A stretch of 64,000 nucleotides of DNA from assembly GCF_965208555.1 (NCBI RefSeq), contig NZ_OZ242342.1, forward strand, positions 2,418,001 through 2,482,000. Reading direction: 5' to 3'. The notes below the pieces were generated by a model, which saw only the letters and a list, made by a program, of their open reading frames with translations, did no database searches and was not told where the DNA came from. A program made the position numbers and the translations under genes. Source of the stretch: Poriferisodalis sp965208555. Lineage in GTDB: Bacteria; Actinomycetota; Acidimicrobiia; Acidimicrobiales; Poriferisodalaceae. How positions within the stretch are numbered: the first letter of the stretch is position 1; every line of letters begins with the position of its first letter. This document shows, piece after piece, positions 9,413 through 18,608 of the stretch.

Positions 9413-10555
9413 TCAGGAGCGGGCTCGCAGGGGGGCGATGACGCCTTCGGCGAACTCGTTGAGCATGGCCAGTTCTTGGTCCTGGGTGAAGTAGCCGACG
9501 TGATGCCACAGGAAGAACTCGGTGACGCCGAACTCTTCGTGCAGCGAGGACACGTGGTCGAGTTCTTCTTCCCGGCTGCCTCGCCACACGCGCCCCATCG
9601 GCACCACGTAGGGCGGTGCGTTGTATGCCCAGTTGAACAGCTCCTCGAAGCCGTCATAGAGGTCCGCGGCCTCGGCTGGGGTGCGGCCCATCGTGAGGTG
9701 GCCGCCGATCGCCAGCGCATCGGCCGCTGTGGTGTCACGCCCCGAGTTCTGCGCTTCTTCCAGGTAGATGTCCAACGCCGTGCCGATGAAGCTCTGCCGC
9801 TCGGGGGCTACGAAGCTGACCATCTTGCCGCCCTCGCGGGCCCAGAACTTCGAGGTCTCCATGCTGTAGCTGAACGGCGCGTACACCGGCGGGTGCGGCT
9901 GCTGCAGCGGTCGGGGCACGATGCCGATCTCGCGCAGCGTCTTGTTCTCGTCGACTGCCGTCGGGTCGAAGTCGTCGGTGGGCGGGAAGTGCCACTCCAT
10001 CTCGGGCGGGGCCTGCCAGAACTCGCCCTGGATCGACACCTTGTCCTGGGTCCACAGCGACTTCACCAGGTGCCAGTTCTCATACAGGGCCCGGCGGCTT
10101 CGCTGGTCGGCCTCCGACTTGTCGGACTCGGTGGAGGTGATGCCGAGGTGCTGGCCGAACGTGCCGGTCCAGCGGGGCGTGTTGCCGCGAGTGAAGCCCA
10201 CGAAGGTGCGCCCGCCGGTGAAGTGGTCGAGCATGGCGATGTTCTCGGCGAGCTGGATCGGATTCACGGCGGTGAGGTTCATGCCGAGCTGGCCGACCCG
10301 CATCCGCTCGGTGTGCTGGGCCACGAAGTAGTCCCAGAACAGCGGGTTGGTGGTGGTCTCGATGCCCTCCACCTGCATGTGCTGCTCGGTCATGGCGAAG
10401 CCGTCGTAGCCGACCGACTCGGCGAACTGCATCTGGGTCCGGATGTGATCCATGAGGGTCTGCCAGCGCTCAGGCATCGACCCGGCCAGGCCGATCTGCT
10501 CGCCGCGACGGCGCATGTACGGCACCACGAGGATCGTGAAACGGAAGTCGGTCAT
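9413..10555 (-). CDS. LLM-class flavin-dependent oxidoreductase
   Basis: 380-residue luciferase-like monooxygenase fold. The N-terminal stretch FRFTILVVPYMRRRGEQIG and then SVGYDGFAMTEQHM, GQLGMNLTAVNPIQLAENIA, LDHFTGGRTFVGFTRG are typical of the FMN/F420 TIM barrel. The insert WHFPPTDDFDPTAVDENK is not common to short F420 members, so an FMN monooxygenase role is equally possible. Start ATG 10555 has AAAGGA about 12 bases upstream. It is divergent from the PaaK-like ligase over 126 bp, suggesting shared control of a catabolic step. Confidence 0.88.
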   Translation of the reverse strand: MTDFRFTILVVPYMRRRGEQIGLAGSMPERWQTLMDHIRTQMQFAESVGYDGFAMTEQHMQVEGIETTTNPLFWDYFVAQHTERMRVGQLGMNLTAVNPIQLAENIAMLDHFTGGRTFVGFTRGNTPRWTGTFGQHLGITSTESDKSEADQRSRRALYENWHLVKSLWTQDKVSIQGEFWQAPPEMEWHFPPTDDFDPTAVDENKTLREIGIVPRPLQQPHPPVYAPFSYSMETSKFWAREGGKMVSFVAPERQSFIGTALDIYLEEAQNSGRDTTAADALAIGGHLTMGRTPAEAADLYDGFEELFNWAYNAPPYVVPMGRVWRGSREEELDHVSSLHEEFGVTEFFLWHHVGYFTQDQELAMLNEFAEGVIAPLRARS

Positions 10556-10681
10556 CGGGACTCGGGGTCCTTTCGGTTCACCGCTTCTTGTCGCAGCGGC
10601 CGCACAGACTGCAACACTAGGAAACCGGCTGGTTCCCGAACCGGCCAACCCAGCGTCATCCGAGTGGGGAGGAACCGCCAG

Positions 10682-11980
10682 ATGCCCAAGTTCGAGCCCA
10701 CCGCAGGGCGGGGACTGCATCCCATCGAGAACGCCCCGATCCCGGAGATCCGAGCGCTCCAGCTCGAACGGCTGAAATGGAGCCTGGCGCACGCCTACGC
10801 ACATGTGCCCGCATACCAGCAGCTGTTCGACGAGGCGGGCGTCCACCCGTCCGATCTGCGCACCCTCGACGACCTGGCGCGCTTCCCGTTCACGTCCAAG
10901 ACCGAGCTGCGCGAGAACTACCCCTTCGGCATGTTCGCCGTGCCGCGGGAGCAGGTGCTGCGAGTGCATGCCTCGTCGGGCACCACGGGGAAGCCGACTG
11001 TGGTCGGCTACACGCAGTCCGACTTGGACATGTGGGCGCACGTGTTCGGGCGTTCGCTGATGGCGGCAGGTGTGCGGCCGGGCGATGTGGTTCATGTCTC
11101 CTATGGCTACGGGCTGTTCACCGGCGGGCTCGGTGCGCATTACGGGGCCGAGCAGTACGGGTGCACTGTGGTGCCGGCCTCGGTCGGGCAGACGGCCCGG
11201 CAGGTGCAGCTGCTGGTGGACTTCGACGCCGATGTGCTGTGCGCGACGCCGTCGTACGCGCTGGTCGTCGCCGACGAGTTCCGCAACCAGGGCATCGACC
11301 CGGCGTCGACGTCGCTGCGGGTGGGGATATTCGGCGCGGAACCGTGGTCGGAGGCGATGCGGGCCGAGCTCGAGGAGGCCTTCGGCATCGACGCCGTCGA
11401 CATCTACGGCCTCTCGGAGGTCATCGGCGGCGGTGTCGCCAACGAGTGCGTGGAGACGAAGGACGGGCCGACGATCTGGGAGGACCACTTCTATCCCGAG
11501 GTCATCGACCCTGACTCGGGCGAAGTGCTGCCCGAAGGCGACACGGGCGAGCTGGTGTTCACATCGCTGACCAAGGTGGCGATGCCGGTCATCCGGTACC
11601 GCACCCGCGACATCTGCTCATTGCAACCTGGCACGGCTCGTTCGATGCGTCGCATGGGACGGGTCGCTGCACGCAGCGACGACATGCTCATCATCCGTGG
11701 CGTCAATGTCTTCCCGAGCCAGTTCGAGGAGCTGGTGTCCGCAGATCCGAGGCTGACCGGTCATTTCTTCCTCGAGGTGCACTCCCAGGGCCGGATGGAG
11801 GGCATCACGGCGGTGCTGGAGCCCAAGCCCGACACCGGCGACCACGAGGCGATTGCTGCGGACTTCGTCGGCACGGTGCGCCAGCGCATCGGCATCGCCG
11901 TCGACGTCCGCACTGTCGAGCCCGAAGGAATCCCGCGCTCGGAAGGCAAGGCGCAGCGAGTCCGCGACCTCCGGGGCTGA
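10682..11980 (+). CDS. Phenylacetate-CoA ligase-like AMP-forming ligase
   Basis: 432-residue adenylate-forming enzyme of PaaK type: an aryl acid is activated to the acyl adenylate, then to the CoA thioester. AMP-binding loop SSGTTGKP is at residues 98-105; IYGLSEVIG is the second adenine motif; RYRTRDI and then RSDDMLIIRGVNVFPSQFE and the C-terminal Lys-bearing EGIPRSEGKAQRV end match PaaK length and order. Start ATG 10682 with GGAGGA upstream. Substrate may be phenylacetate or another aryl acid. Likely cotranscribed with NIPSNAP and the aldolase downstream. Confidence 0.88.
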   Translation: MPKFEPTAGRGLHPIENAPIPEIRALQLERLKWSLAHAYAHVPAYQQLFDEAGVHPSDLRTLDDLARFPFTSKTELRENYPFGMFAVPREQVLRVHASSGTTGKPTVVGYTQSDLDMWAHVFGRSLMAAGVRPGDVVHVSYGYGLFTGGLGAHYGAEQYGCTVVPASVGQTARQVQLLVDFDADVLCATPSYALVVADEFRNQGIDPASTSLRVGIFGAEPWSEAMRAELEEAFGIDAVDIYGLSEVIGGGVANECVETKDGPTIWEDHFYPEVIDPDSGEVLPEGDTGELVFTSLTKVAMPVIRYRTRDICSLQPGTARSMRRMGRVAARSDDMLIIRGVNVFPSQFEELVSADPRLTGHFFLEVHSQGRMEGITAVLEPKPDTGDHEAIAADFVGTVRQRIGIAVDVRTVEPEGIPRSEGKAQRVRDLRG

Positions 11981-12033
11981 GCGAGGGGGTTGCGCGCTAC
12001 GGTGCGGCTGCCCCCGATTCGAAGGAGACGGTC

Positions 12034-12342
12034 ATGAGCTTTGTGGAGATGCGGCGCTACCGACTGAAGGTGGGCGCACCCGAGCACTGGGTCAAGGTGT
12101 ACTTCGAGAAGGGCTACGAGGCGCAGCGCAAGTTCCTGGGCGAGCCCGTCGGCTACTACACCACCGAGTTCGGCGGCATTAACGAGATCATCCACATGTG
12201 GCGCTACGACACGCTCGAGGAGAGGGCCCAAAAGCGCAAGGCGCTCTTCGAGGACCCCGAGTGGCTTGAGTTCGTGAAGGAGATCGCTCCGCTTGTTGAG
12301 ACGCAGGAAAACGCGATCCTGCGCGACATCTTCGAGGCCTGA
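12034..12342 (+). CDS. NIPSNAP family protein
   Basis: 102-residue ferredoxin-like alpha/beta-barrel protein. FVEMRRYRLKVGAPEHWVK at the start and NEIIHMWRYDTLEERAQKR in the middle are the usual NIPSNAP hallmarks. Biochemical role of this family in bacteria is not defined; members are often beside aromatic or terpenoid catabolism genes. GAAGGAG lies just before ATG 12034. Next gene starts 10 bp downstream. Confidence 0.85.
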   Translation: MSFVEMRRYRLKVGAPEHWVKVYFEKGYEAQRKFLGEPVGYYTTEFGGINEIIHMWRYDTLEERAQKRKALFEDPEWLEFVKEIAPLVETQENAILRDIFEA

Positions 12343-12352
12343 GCACGCAGTC

Positions 12353-13156
12353 ATGCCGAACACGATGATGGACACTTGGGCCTCCGGGGGCGAGACGCTG
12401 GGCACCTGGCTGTCGATGGCCTCCAGCCATTCGGCCGAGATCGCTGGGCGTGCCGGCTTCGACTACGTCTGCGTGGACATGCAGCACGGCGTGGCCGACT
12501 ATCAGGTTGCTGTGGAGATGATCCAGGCTGTGGAGATGGGCGGCGGAACACCCATCGCGCGGGTGCCGTGGAACGAGCCGGGCATCATCGGGCGAGTGCT
12601 GGATGCCGGCGCTCGGGGTGTCGTGATTCCGATGGTGAACTCGGTCGCCGAAGCGCAGGCGGCAGTTGCAGCATGCAAGTACCCGCCGCTGGGTGCTCGC
12701 AGCTTCGGCCCGATATTGGTGGCCGCCCGGGCTGCGGCGGGAGAGAACTACTTCGAGGTGGCGAACGACACCACCGCCTGCATTCCCATGATCGAGACCC
12801 GACAGGCGGTCGAGGCGCTCGATGAGATCTTGGCGATCGATGGCGTTGACGCGATCTACGTCGGGCCGGCCGATCTGTCCATCAGCTACGGCTACGGCCC
12901 TGGCTACACCGACGACAATGCCGACTACAAGGCCGCGCTGGAGCACATCGCTGAACGCTGTGCCGCTCACGGCGTGGTGGCCGGCATCCACTCGACGGCG
13001 GCGTTGTCGGCCGATCGGCGTGGCAAGGGCTACCGCATGCAGACCGTCGCCGGCGACGCCATGGCATTGGGTCGCGGCATCGCCCGCGACCTGCGCACCG
13101 CCCGCGAGTCCGGTGTGGGCGAGGCGACCACGGGAGCCGACTCCAAGATCTACTGA
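12353..13156 (+). CDS. HpcH/HpaI-type class II aldolase
   Basis: 267 residues. GTWLSMASSHSAEIAGRAGFDYVC and VDMQHG at the start, then AGARGVVIPMVNS, MIETRQAVEALDEI and YVGPADLSISYG are the metal- and pyruvate-binding segments of HpaI-like 2-keto-3-deoxy acid aldolases, which split off pyruvate (or cleave citramalyl-/related substrates). Metal ligands would be the Glu of MIETR and the Asp of GPADL. Start ATG 12353 is favoured since it precedes the conserved fold directly. It ends inside the convergent next gene (7-bp overlap). Confidence 0.88.
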   Translation: MPNTMMDTWASGGETLGTWLSMASSHSAEIAGRAGFDYVCVDMQHGVADYQVAVEMIQAVEMGGGTPIARVPWNEPGIIGRVLDAGARGVVIPMVNSVAEAQAAVAACKYPPLGARSFGPILVAARAAAGENYFEVANDTTACIPMIETRQAVEALDEILAIDGVDAIYVGPADLSISYGYGPGYTDDNADYKAALEHIAERCAAHGVVAGIHSTAALSADRRGKGYRMQTVAGDAMALGRGIARDLRTARESGVGEATTGADSKIY

Positions 13157-14511
13157 GCTACCTCCGGATCTTCGGAATCGTCGCGGTCAACGAGAGCCCT
13201 GGCTCGCCGCGCCGCCGTGGTCGCGGCTGCGCCAGCGCGGCCAGCAGCCCGCGCAGCATCGGCCGTTGCTGTTCCGGCTGCAGCCGCCGCTCCGGCCGTT
13301 GCCTTTCCGGAGGCGACTGCCTGTTCGGCCGTGAATCGCCCGGCGGTCGACGCTGAGTTCGCGACGAACTTGCCCGCAGCCGCCGTGCCGCTTACGACGC
13401 CACGGCCTGCGGCAGCAGCCGTGTCCCCGATGACATCGCCAAAGGCAATGGCCTGTTGAGAGACTTGGCGGACCACCGTCGCCGCGTCTTCCTTGACGAA
13501 GCTGTGGACTGCATTCAACGTCACGTCTTCGGTCGCGACGTGCGCGAGCACTCCGGCGGTGACACCCGCGAGCAGCGCAACGCCAGCGGGACCGCCAGCG
13601 ACGCCGACGAGCGCAATGGCGCCCAGGCTGGCCCCGGTGCCGATTGCGCCCTTGAGCCCGCCCTCAGCCAGCTCGACGTACTCGTCTGCATGGTTCGCCT
13701 TGTGGAAGGCGCGCCCGAAGGCGACGACCGACACCGCTAGCAGTAGTGGGTTCGCGCTCACGGCTGCCGACATGCCCATGCCCGCTGCAAGGCTCGCGAA
13801 TGACTCGGTCTCGGCAGTGTTCCAGCCGAAAATCAGCGAGACCACGCCGACGGTGCCGCCCAGCAGTTCGCCGACGTCGTAGGAATTCAGGTCGTAGAAC
13901 CAGTCTTTGGGTATGCCGAAGGTTGACTGGAGCGAGCCTGCAACGGAGTCGTACGTGGACTTGTCCCAGTTGGCCAGGGGCAGACCCTTCGGTGTGGACA
14001 CGTCTCGAAGCAGGCCCTGCATCCCGCCGAGTGCTTCCTGGAGGAGGGTGTCGTCTTGTGACGCTCCGTGAGTCTCCTTGATCGCCCCCCAGAGGGTGTG
14101 ACCGCCATCGAACAGGCGGTGGTATCCGCCGCCGATGTGGGTTGCGAGGTACTCGGCGTCCATGGCCTTGTCGTAGATGGTGGCCTTGCCCTTCACGGCT
14201 GCTTGCACCAGATCGTTCAACTGAGGTGACAGGTCGCTTGCCACCAGTCCTTGGGCTGCGGCGAACAGTTGCGCTGTCCGCTCAGACGTGGAGTCGAGCA
14301 GCCACCGTGCGCCAGCGGCAACGGCTCGTCCGCCCTGCCTGCCGGCCGCAAGCGCGGAATCCGAGATCTTCTTGACCCGTCCGCTGTCAACGTTCTCGAG
14401 GCCCAGTTCAGTTCCTTCAGGTTTGATCCGGTCGGTGTCGTCGGGGTCCGCGGTTTCTGCAGTGGGACTGGGAGACGTCGACTCCTCCTGAATTCGTTCA
14501 GATCGACTCAT
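13150..14511 (-). CDS. Gly/Ala-rich membrane protein, unknown
   Basis: 453 residues, family not recognised. Residues 1-50 are polar and acidic; 50-215 are mixed helical with a few Trp/Tyr; ~215-330 holds two or three hydrophobic Gly-rich stretches (GELLGGTVGVVSLIFG, GMGMSAAVSANPLLLAVSVV, GAIALVGVAGGPAGVALLAG) that could cross or insert in membrane; ~370-440 is an Ala/Gly repeat tail (TAAAAGRGVVSGTAAAGKF). This is a layout seen in pore-like or phage-structural proteins, but nothing proves it. Start ATG 14511 chosen because the extension upstream has shadow-like composition. Divergent from the HNH gene. Confidence 0.6.
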   Translation of the reverse strand: MSRSERIQEESTSPSPTAETADPDDTDRIKPEGTELGLENVDSGRVKKISDSALAAGRQGGRAVAAGARWLLDSTSERTAQLFAAAQGLVASDLSPQLNDLVQAAVKGKATIYDKAMDAEYLATHIGGGYHRLFDGGHTLWGAIKETHGASQDDTLLQEALGGMQGLLRDVSTPKGLPLANWDKSTYDSVAGSLQSTFGIPKDWFYDLNSYDVGELLGGTVGVVSLIFGWNTAETESFASLAAGMGMSAAVSANPLLLAVSVVAFGRAFHKANHADEYVELAEGGLKGAIGTGASLGAIALVGVAGGPAGVALLAGVTAGVLAHVATEDVTLNAVHSFVKEDAATVVRQVSQQAIAFGDVIGDTAAAAGRGVVSGTAAAGKFVANSASTAGRFTAEQAVASGKATAGAAAAAGTATADAARAAGRAGAAATTAARRARALVDRDDSEDPEVAQ

Positions 14512-14603
14512 TTTGGCGAGGTTACGAAGAAGAGGTCGTCTGACGGTCGCCTCACACGCTGCGACGGGTTGGGCGGCTGACGGGCGGGCCGTGCGCCATT
14601 CGT

Positions 14604-14627
14604 GTGACACCCCCTTCGTACGGTTGT
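14604..14627 (+). promoter_or_regulatory. Motif TGTGACACCCCCTTCG-TACGGT before the HNH gene
   Basis: TGT followed 13 bases later by TACGGT, ending 5 bases before ATG 14632. A close copy (17 of 24 positions) lies at 16174-16197 upstream of the VWA gene. If TACGGT is a -10 element the HNH messenger would be leaderless. Interpretation as a promoter is inference. Confidence 0.4.
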
Positions 14628-14631
14628 TCCC

Positions 14632-16086
14632 ATGTTGAGGAACGGCTCTGGCGGGGCCCGGCGAGCTGGCGAGGGCATTGCTGTGGGCGCTGAACGCGGC
14701 GCTGCCGAAGAAGCGTCCGCTGAGCTCTTCACCACCGATCCAGCTCCCGACGGCGGCCCTGTTGGCCCCGACCGCAGCCCCAACGTGGGCGGCGCCACTG
14801 TCGACCCGTCGGCGTCGTTGTTGCTGTGTCGGTTGAGCGGTGAGACGCTGGCGGGGTTGGGGCGCGACGCGCTGTTGGGTGTGCTGGGCGATATCGAGCG
14901 GGTGGCGAACCGGCTGGCGGGCTACCGGGCCGAGGTGCTGGGCGCGCTGGATGCGTTGAGCCGCTCGGGTGCGGCGCCCGATGCCGCACCGCACCTGTCA
15001 TTGCGCGACGCGGCGGGGGTGTCCGAGCGTGACGCCCGCCGCATAGTCCGCGGTGCCGAGAAGGCCCGCGAGCACGGCGTGGTGCTGGAGGCGCTGTCGG
15101 AGGGCGGCATCAACGCTTCCCAAGCCGAAGCACTGTGCGACGCGCGTGTGCCTGACGGGGTGCGCGCCGAGCTGGTGGCCGCCGCGGCGGGCGAGGACAC
15201 CGACGCCACCCGCCGCCGGGTGCGCCAGGCCGAGGCCGACCACTCAGTCGAGACCCCGATGGAGCGATTCGAGCGGCAGCGTCAGGCTCGCAGCGCGGGC
15301 TGGCAGCGCGACCACGAAGGAATGCTGCGGTTGTGGGCCAAGCTCGACCCCGAGGTCGGCGCCGCGGTCGAAGCCAATCTCGAGGCGCTGCGTCGCCAGT
15401 ACTGGCTCGACGACAAGCAGGTCCGCAGCGGGCGCCGCACCCCCGCCCAGCGCGACGCCGACGTTCTCGCCTACGTCTTGGCGGGCATCACCCTCACCGA
15501 CACCGCCGCAGTCGACCGGCTCCGCGCACGCAGCCGACGCGATCGCCTCCCGACACACGAGCCCGCTGCGGGCGACGAAGCAGCGATCGGGCGCAAGCTG
15601 CCGCCCGCGCAGATCAGCATCCTGATCGAGCTCGACGCCCTGCGCGGCCGCACCGACGCCATGGGCCTCACCGACGCCGGGGTCGAGCTGCCGCCCGAGA
15701 TCGTGCGACGCCTCGCCTGCGACGCCGAGATCATCCCCATGATCCTCGCCGGCCCCGGCGGACCCGCCGACGTCGGCCGATCCAGCCGCACCGTGCCATC
15801 GAGACTGCGACGGCTGCTCATCGCACGCGACAAACACTGCCAATGGCCCGGCTGCAACCAGCCGCCCTCACGCTGCGACGCCCACCACATCCACCACTGG
15901 ACCCACGGCGGCCCCACCAACCTCAACAACTTGGTGCTGCTGTGCCACCGGCACCACCATCATCTCCACCAGCACGGCCACACAATGGTCCCCCAACCCG
16001 ACGGCACCTGGACCACCACCCAAACAACCGAACCCGAACCGGCAACCAGACCGCAGCAAACCACCCGCCAACCCCGCGGCCCCTAA
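14632..16086 (+). CDS. DUF222 (13E12-type) HNH endonuclease
   Basis: 484 residues. The N-terminal ~300 residues are the helical DUF222 region (LARLSGETLAGLGR-like start, then DAAGVSERDARRIVRGAEKA and GGINASQAEAL). The C-terminal nuclease is at about residues 390-450: Cys-x4-Cys in CQWPGCNQP, then CDAHHIHHWTHGG and NLVLLCHRHHHHLH, giving the beta-beta-alpha metal fold with two structural Cys pairs. DUF222-HNH genes are multicopy in Actinobacteria and some mycobacterial ones are induced by DNA damage; the biological target is not established. A Thr/Gln/Pro-rich tail follows the nuclease. Confidence 0.92.
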   Translation: MLRNGSGGARRAGEGIAVGAERGAAEEASAELFTTDPAPDGGPVGPDRSPNVGGATVDPSASLLLCRLSGETLAGLGRDALLGVLGDIERVANRLAGYRAEVLGALDALSRSGAAPDAAPHLSLRDAAGVSERDARRIVRGAEKAREHGVVLEALSEGGINASQAEALCDARVPDGVRAELVAAAAGEDTDATRRRVRQAEADHSVETPMERFERQRQARSAGWQRDHEGMLRLWAKLDPEVGAAVEANLEALRRQYWLDDKQVRSGRRTPAQRDADVLAYVLAGITLTDTAAVDRLRARSRRDRLPTHEPAAGDEAAIGRKLPPAQISILIELDALRGRTDAMGLTDAGVELPPEIVRRLACDAEIIPMILAGPGGPADVGRSSRTVPSRLRRLLIARDKHCQWPGCNQPPSRCDAHHIHHWTHGGPTNLNNLVLLCHRHHHHLHQHGHTMVPQPDGTWTTTQTTEPEPATRPQQTTRQPRGP

Positions 16087-16173
16087 ACCGAGCGAGACGG
16101 GCCGCGGCGCCCAACCCCGGGCGAGGCGGGCTTCCGCGCCTCACAGCTGCTCTGCTGGCCCTCAGGGCATTGA

Positions 16174-16197
16174 TGTAACACCCCCTCCTTACCTTGG
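16174..16197 (+). promoter_or_regulatory. Second copy of the TGTRACACCCCCTY motif
   Basis: TGTAACACCCCCTCCT then TACCTT, with the same TGT-N13-TA spacing as the copy at 14604-14627. It stands 95 bases before the VWA start, inside a 205-bp gap that otherwise holds no gene I can support. Confidence 0.4.
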
Positions 16198-16291
16198 ATA
16201 CCAGTCAGGCGGCGGCCGATCAGCGGCCCCGCAACCCGGCGAGATCGGCTCTTTCAGCGGACGAGGCGGGGTCTGGATGAGAGGAAAGAGA

Positions 16292-17164
16292 ATGGGAACA
16301 TCATCAACCAACGGTGGGCTAAACGGAGAGCTCGAGCGGAGCAGCACGGCACCGTGGGCGCGCGACGGCGAGAGCGGAGCTGCGGCTGAACCAACACAGC
16401 AGGCGACGGGTACCGAGAACGCCACGAGCGGCAAGCAGGCCACGAGTCGCAGCAAGACCAAGGCCAGCAAGAAGGGCGGCAAGGGGTCGACATCTGACCG
16501 GTCGAAGGCGTGGATGCTGCTTGATCGGTCCGGGTCGATGTCTGGCCTTGAGGTAGCGGTCGTGCACGGCGTCAACAGGCTCATCGCGGAACAGGCCGCT
16601 CTGCCTGGCAAGTGCAAGATCACCCTCGTCCAGTTCGATTCCGAGGATCCGTTCGAGATCCTCGCCGACGCTGTGCCGGTGAACAAGGCGTGCCCGCTGT
16701 CAGTGGAGCAGTATCGCCCCCGCGCCGCGACGCCTCTTCTGGATGCGATCGGCTCGCTGATCGGGCGGGCCGATGAGCGAGCGAAGCGACGCAGCAAATC
16801 TGGCAAGGCGCCCGAGGATCAAACTGTCGTGATCGTTACCGATGGCCTTGAGAACGCAAGCACCGACTTCGCTTGGGCCGATATCCACTGGCTCATCAGC
16901 AGCCGGCGCGAGCAGGGTTGGGCGTTCGTCTTCATGGGTGCCAACCAAGACTCATACTTCGAGGGCGCTCGGCTGGGAGTCGAGCCCGGAAACGTGCAGA
17001 ACTATGAGGCCTCCGACGAAGGTGTCGGCGAGGCATTCGCGTCGGTGAGCCGGGCCTACAGCGAGCGGCGAACGATGCACGCCACTGTGGGTTCTGCGCC
17101 CGACGACGACTTCTTCGGGGGAGTACGCGAGGCCGAGGAGGGAATGCGGCGGCGCTCCGCCTGA
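16292..17164 (+). CDS. VWA domain protein
   Basis: 290 residues. The first ~70 are low-complexity and Lys/Ser/Thr-rich; the VWA fold follows. MIDAS metal site: D78-x-S80-x-S82 in LLDRSGSM, the Thr in AATPLLD, and the Asp in IVTDGLEN. FVFMGANQDSYFEGARLG after the domain matches a stand-alone VWA family often found on phages and mobile regions. Likely a divalent-metal-dependent protein-binding module in the cytoplasm. Start ATG 16292 chosen for GAGGA at 16281-16285; ATG 16277 would add five residues. Partner unknown. Confidence 0.82.
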   Translation: MGTSSTNGGLNGELERSSTAPWARDGESGAAAEPTQQATGTENATSGKQATSRSKTKASKKGGKGSTSDRSKAWMLLDRSGSMSGLEVAVVHGVNRLIAEQAALPGKCKITLVQFDSEDPFEILADAVPVNKACPLSVEQYRPRAATPLLDAIGSLIGRADERAKRRSKSGKAPEDQTVVIVTDGLENASTDFAWADIHWLISSRREQGWAFVFMGANQDSYFEGARLGVEPGNVQNYEASDEGVGEAFASVSRAYSERRTMHATVGSAPDDDFFGGVREAEEGMRRRSA

Positions 17165-17226
17165 TCTCAGCGGCGCCTGGCCCGCCGTAGGTACGCTCCC
17201 CAGCGGGGCTGGACCTGGAGGGGAAC

Positions 17227-18375
17227 GTGGACGTCGACTATCCAATCATCTCGGCCGACTCGCACATCGCTGAGGCGCGCAACACCTACGTCGACTACAT
17301 CGAGCCGAAGTGGCGGGATGTCGCGCCGCGGGTGGAGTGGACCGAGGAGCGCGGCGACGTCTATGTCATCGATGGCATGAAGCGCACCATCGACATGGGC
17401 CTCATCGCCGCCGCCGGTCAGAAACCTGAGGAGCTGAAGCGCAGCGCGGCGTATGAGGAGCTGCCGGCCAGCAGCTACGACCCGGCCACGCGGACCGCCG
17501 ACCAGGATCGCGACGGTGTTTCTGCTGAGGTGATCTACCCGTCGGTGGGCATGGTGCTGTGCAACCACTCCGATCCGGATTACAAGAAGGCGGCCATGGA
17601 CGCCTACAACCGGTGGATCGCCGACTACTGCTCGGTGGACACCGACCGGCTGCTGGCGGTGGGCCAGACCGCACTCCGCTCGGTGGAAGAGGCCATCAGC
17701 GACATCGAGGCCATGGCCGAAGCGGGCATGCGCGGCGTGATGATGTCGGGCAACCCGCACACGGAGTTCGACTTCGACGACCCCCGCTGGGATCCGTTCT
17801 GGCAGGCCGCTGTCGACCTCAATCTGCCCGTGTCGTGGCACATCCTCACCAGCCGCGGCCAAGGCCGGCCTCGGGGTCCGAAGGCGAACGCCTTCATGAC
17901 CATCATCCGGGCCAACCAGGACATCATGGGCACGCTGGTGTTCGGGGGAGTGTTCGAGCGCAATCCCGGCTTGCGGGTGGTCTGCGTGGAGGCCGATGCC
18001 GGCTGGGTGCCGCACTACATGTACCGGATGGACCATGCCTACAAGCGCCACCGGTACTGGCTGCCGCCGGGACAGGAACTCTCCAAGCTGCCCAGCGAGT
18101 ACTTCAGCGAGCACATCTACACCACGTTCCAAGACGACTGGGTCGCCTTCAAGATGGTCAACGACGTCAACCACAAGCGGCTCCTGTGGGCGAACGACTT
18201 CCCGCACTCAGACAGCACCTGGCCGTGGAGCCAGGAGCTGCTGGACGAGCACTCGGCGCACCTCACGCCGGAGCAGCAGCGCGACATCCTCTGCAATAAC
18301 TCGGCCGAGCTGTACGACATCGACCTGTCGAAGCTGCCCGTCGGCGGCGACCGCTTGGCGGCTGCTGCAGCCTGA
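17227..18375 (+). CDS. Amidohydrolase family protein (amidohydrolase-2 type)
   Basis: 382-residue metal-dependent TIM-barrel hydrolase. The N-terminal ISADSHIAE is the metal-binding strand-1 motif; PVSWHIL, GLRVVCVEADAGWVPHYMYRMDHAY and LLWANDFPHSDSTWPWS supply the later His and Asp ligands. Members hydrolyse or decarboxylate (for example the aminocarboxymuconate-semialdehyde decarboxylase branch), so substrate is open. GTG 17227 has GGAGGGG upstream. Downstream is a 233-bp gap with a CCCGGG-loop-CCCGGG repeat near 18455-18480 that may fold after the stop. Confidence 0.88.
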   Translation: MDVDYPIISADSHIAEARNTYVDYIEPKWRDVAPRVEWTEERGDVYVIDGMKRTIDMGLIAAAGQKPEELKRSAAYEELPASSYDPATRTADQDRDGVSAEVIYPSVGMVLCNHSDPDYKKAAMDAYNRWIADYCSVDTDRLLAVGQTALRSVEEAISDIEAMAEAGMRGVMMSGNPHTEFDFDDPRWDPFWQAAVDLNLPVSWHILTSRGQGRPRGPKANAFMTIIRANQDIMGTLVFGGVFERNPGLRVVCVEADAGWVPHYMYRMDHAYKRHRYWLPPGQELSKLPSEYFSEHIYTTFQDDWVAFKMVNDVNHKRLLWANDFPHSDSTWPWSQELLDEHSAHLTPEQQRDILCNNSAELYDIDLSKLPVGGDRLAAAAA

Positions 18376-18608
18376 GACCGGCGTCTGATCAGAGCCGTTG
18401 AGACTGAGCCGTCGACACAGTCAAGCCGGCAGCCCGAACGGAGTCATCAACCGCGCCCCGGGTTCGCCCGCGTCCCGGGCTCGACCGCGCCTCAGGAGCA
18501 ACTGCATCTCAGCATGAATCGCGTCCCGGACTTCATGAGACCGACGGGTACGGTGGGCACAGGCGCCGCGCGCGCTCGGCCGCGGCTCAGATTTCAGGAG
18601 CCCCCTCC

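Noticed and set aside
9107..10681. Extension of the PaaK-like ligase upstream
   Set aside because: Antisense to the LLM gene; GGAGGA precedes ATG 10682 and the protein from there has full family length.
18376..18608. Small gene in the 233-bp gap before AIM24
   Set aside because: Short frames only, no ribosome site and no conserved-looking protein; best seen as untranslated region with a GC-rich repeat.
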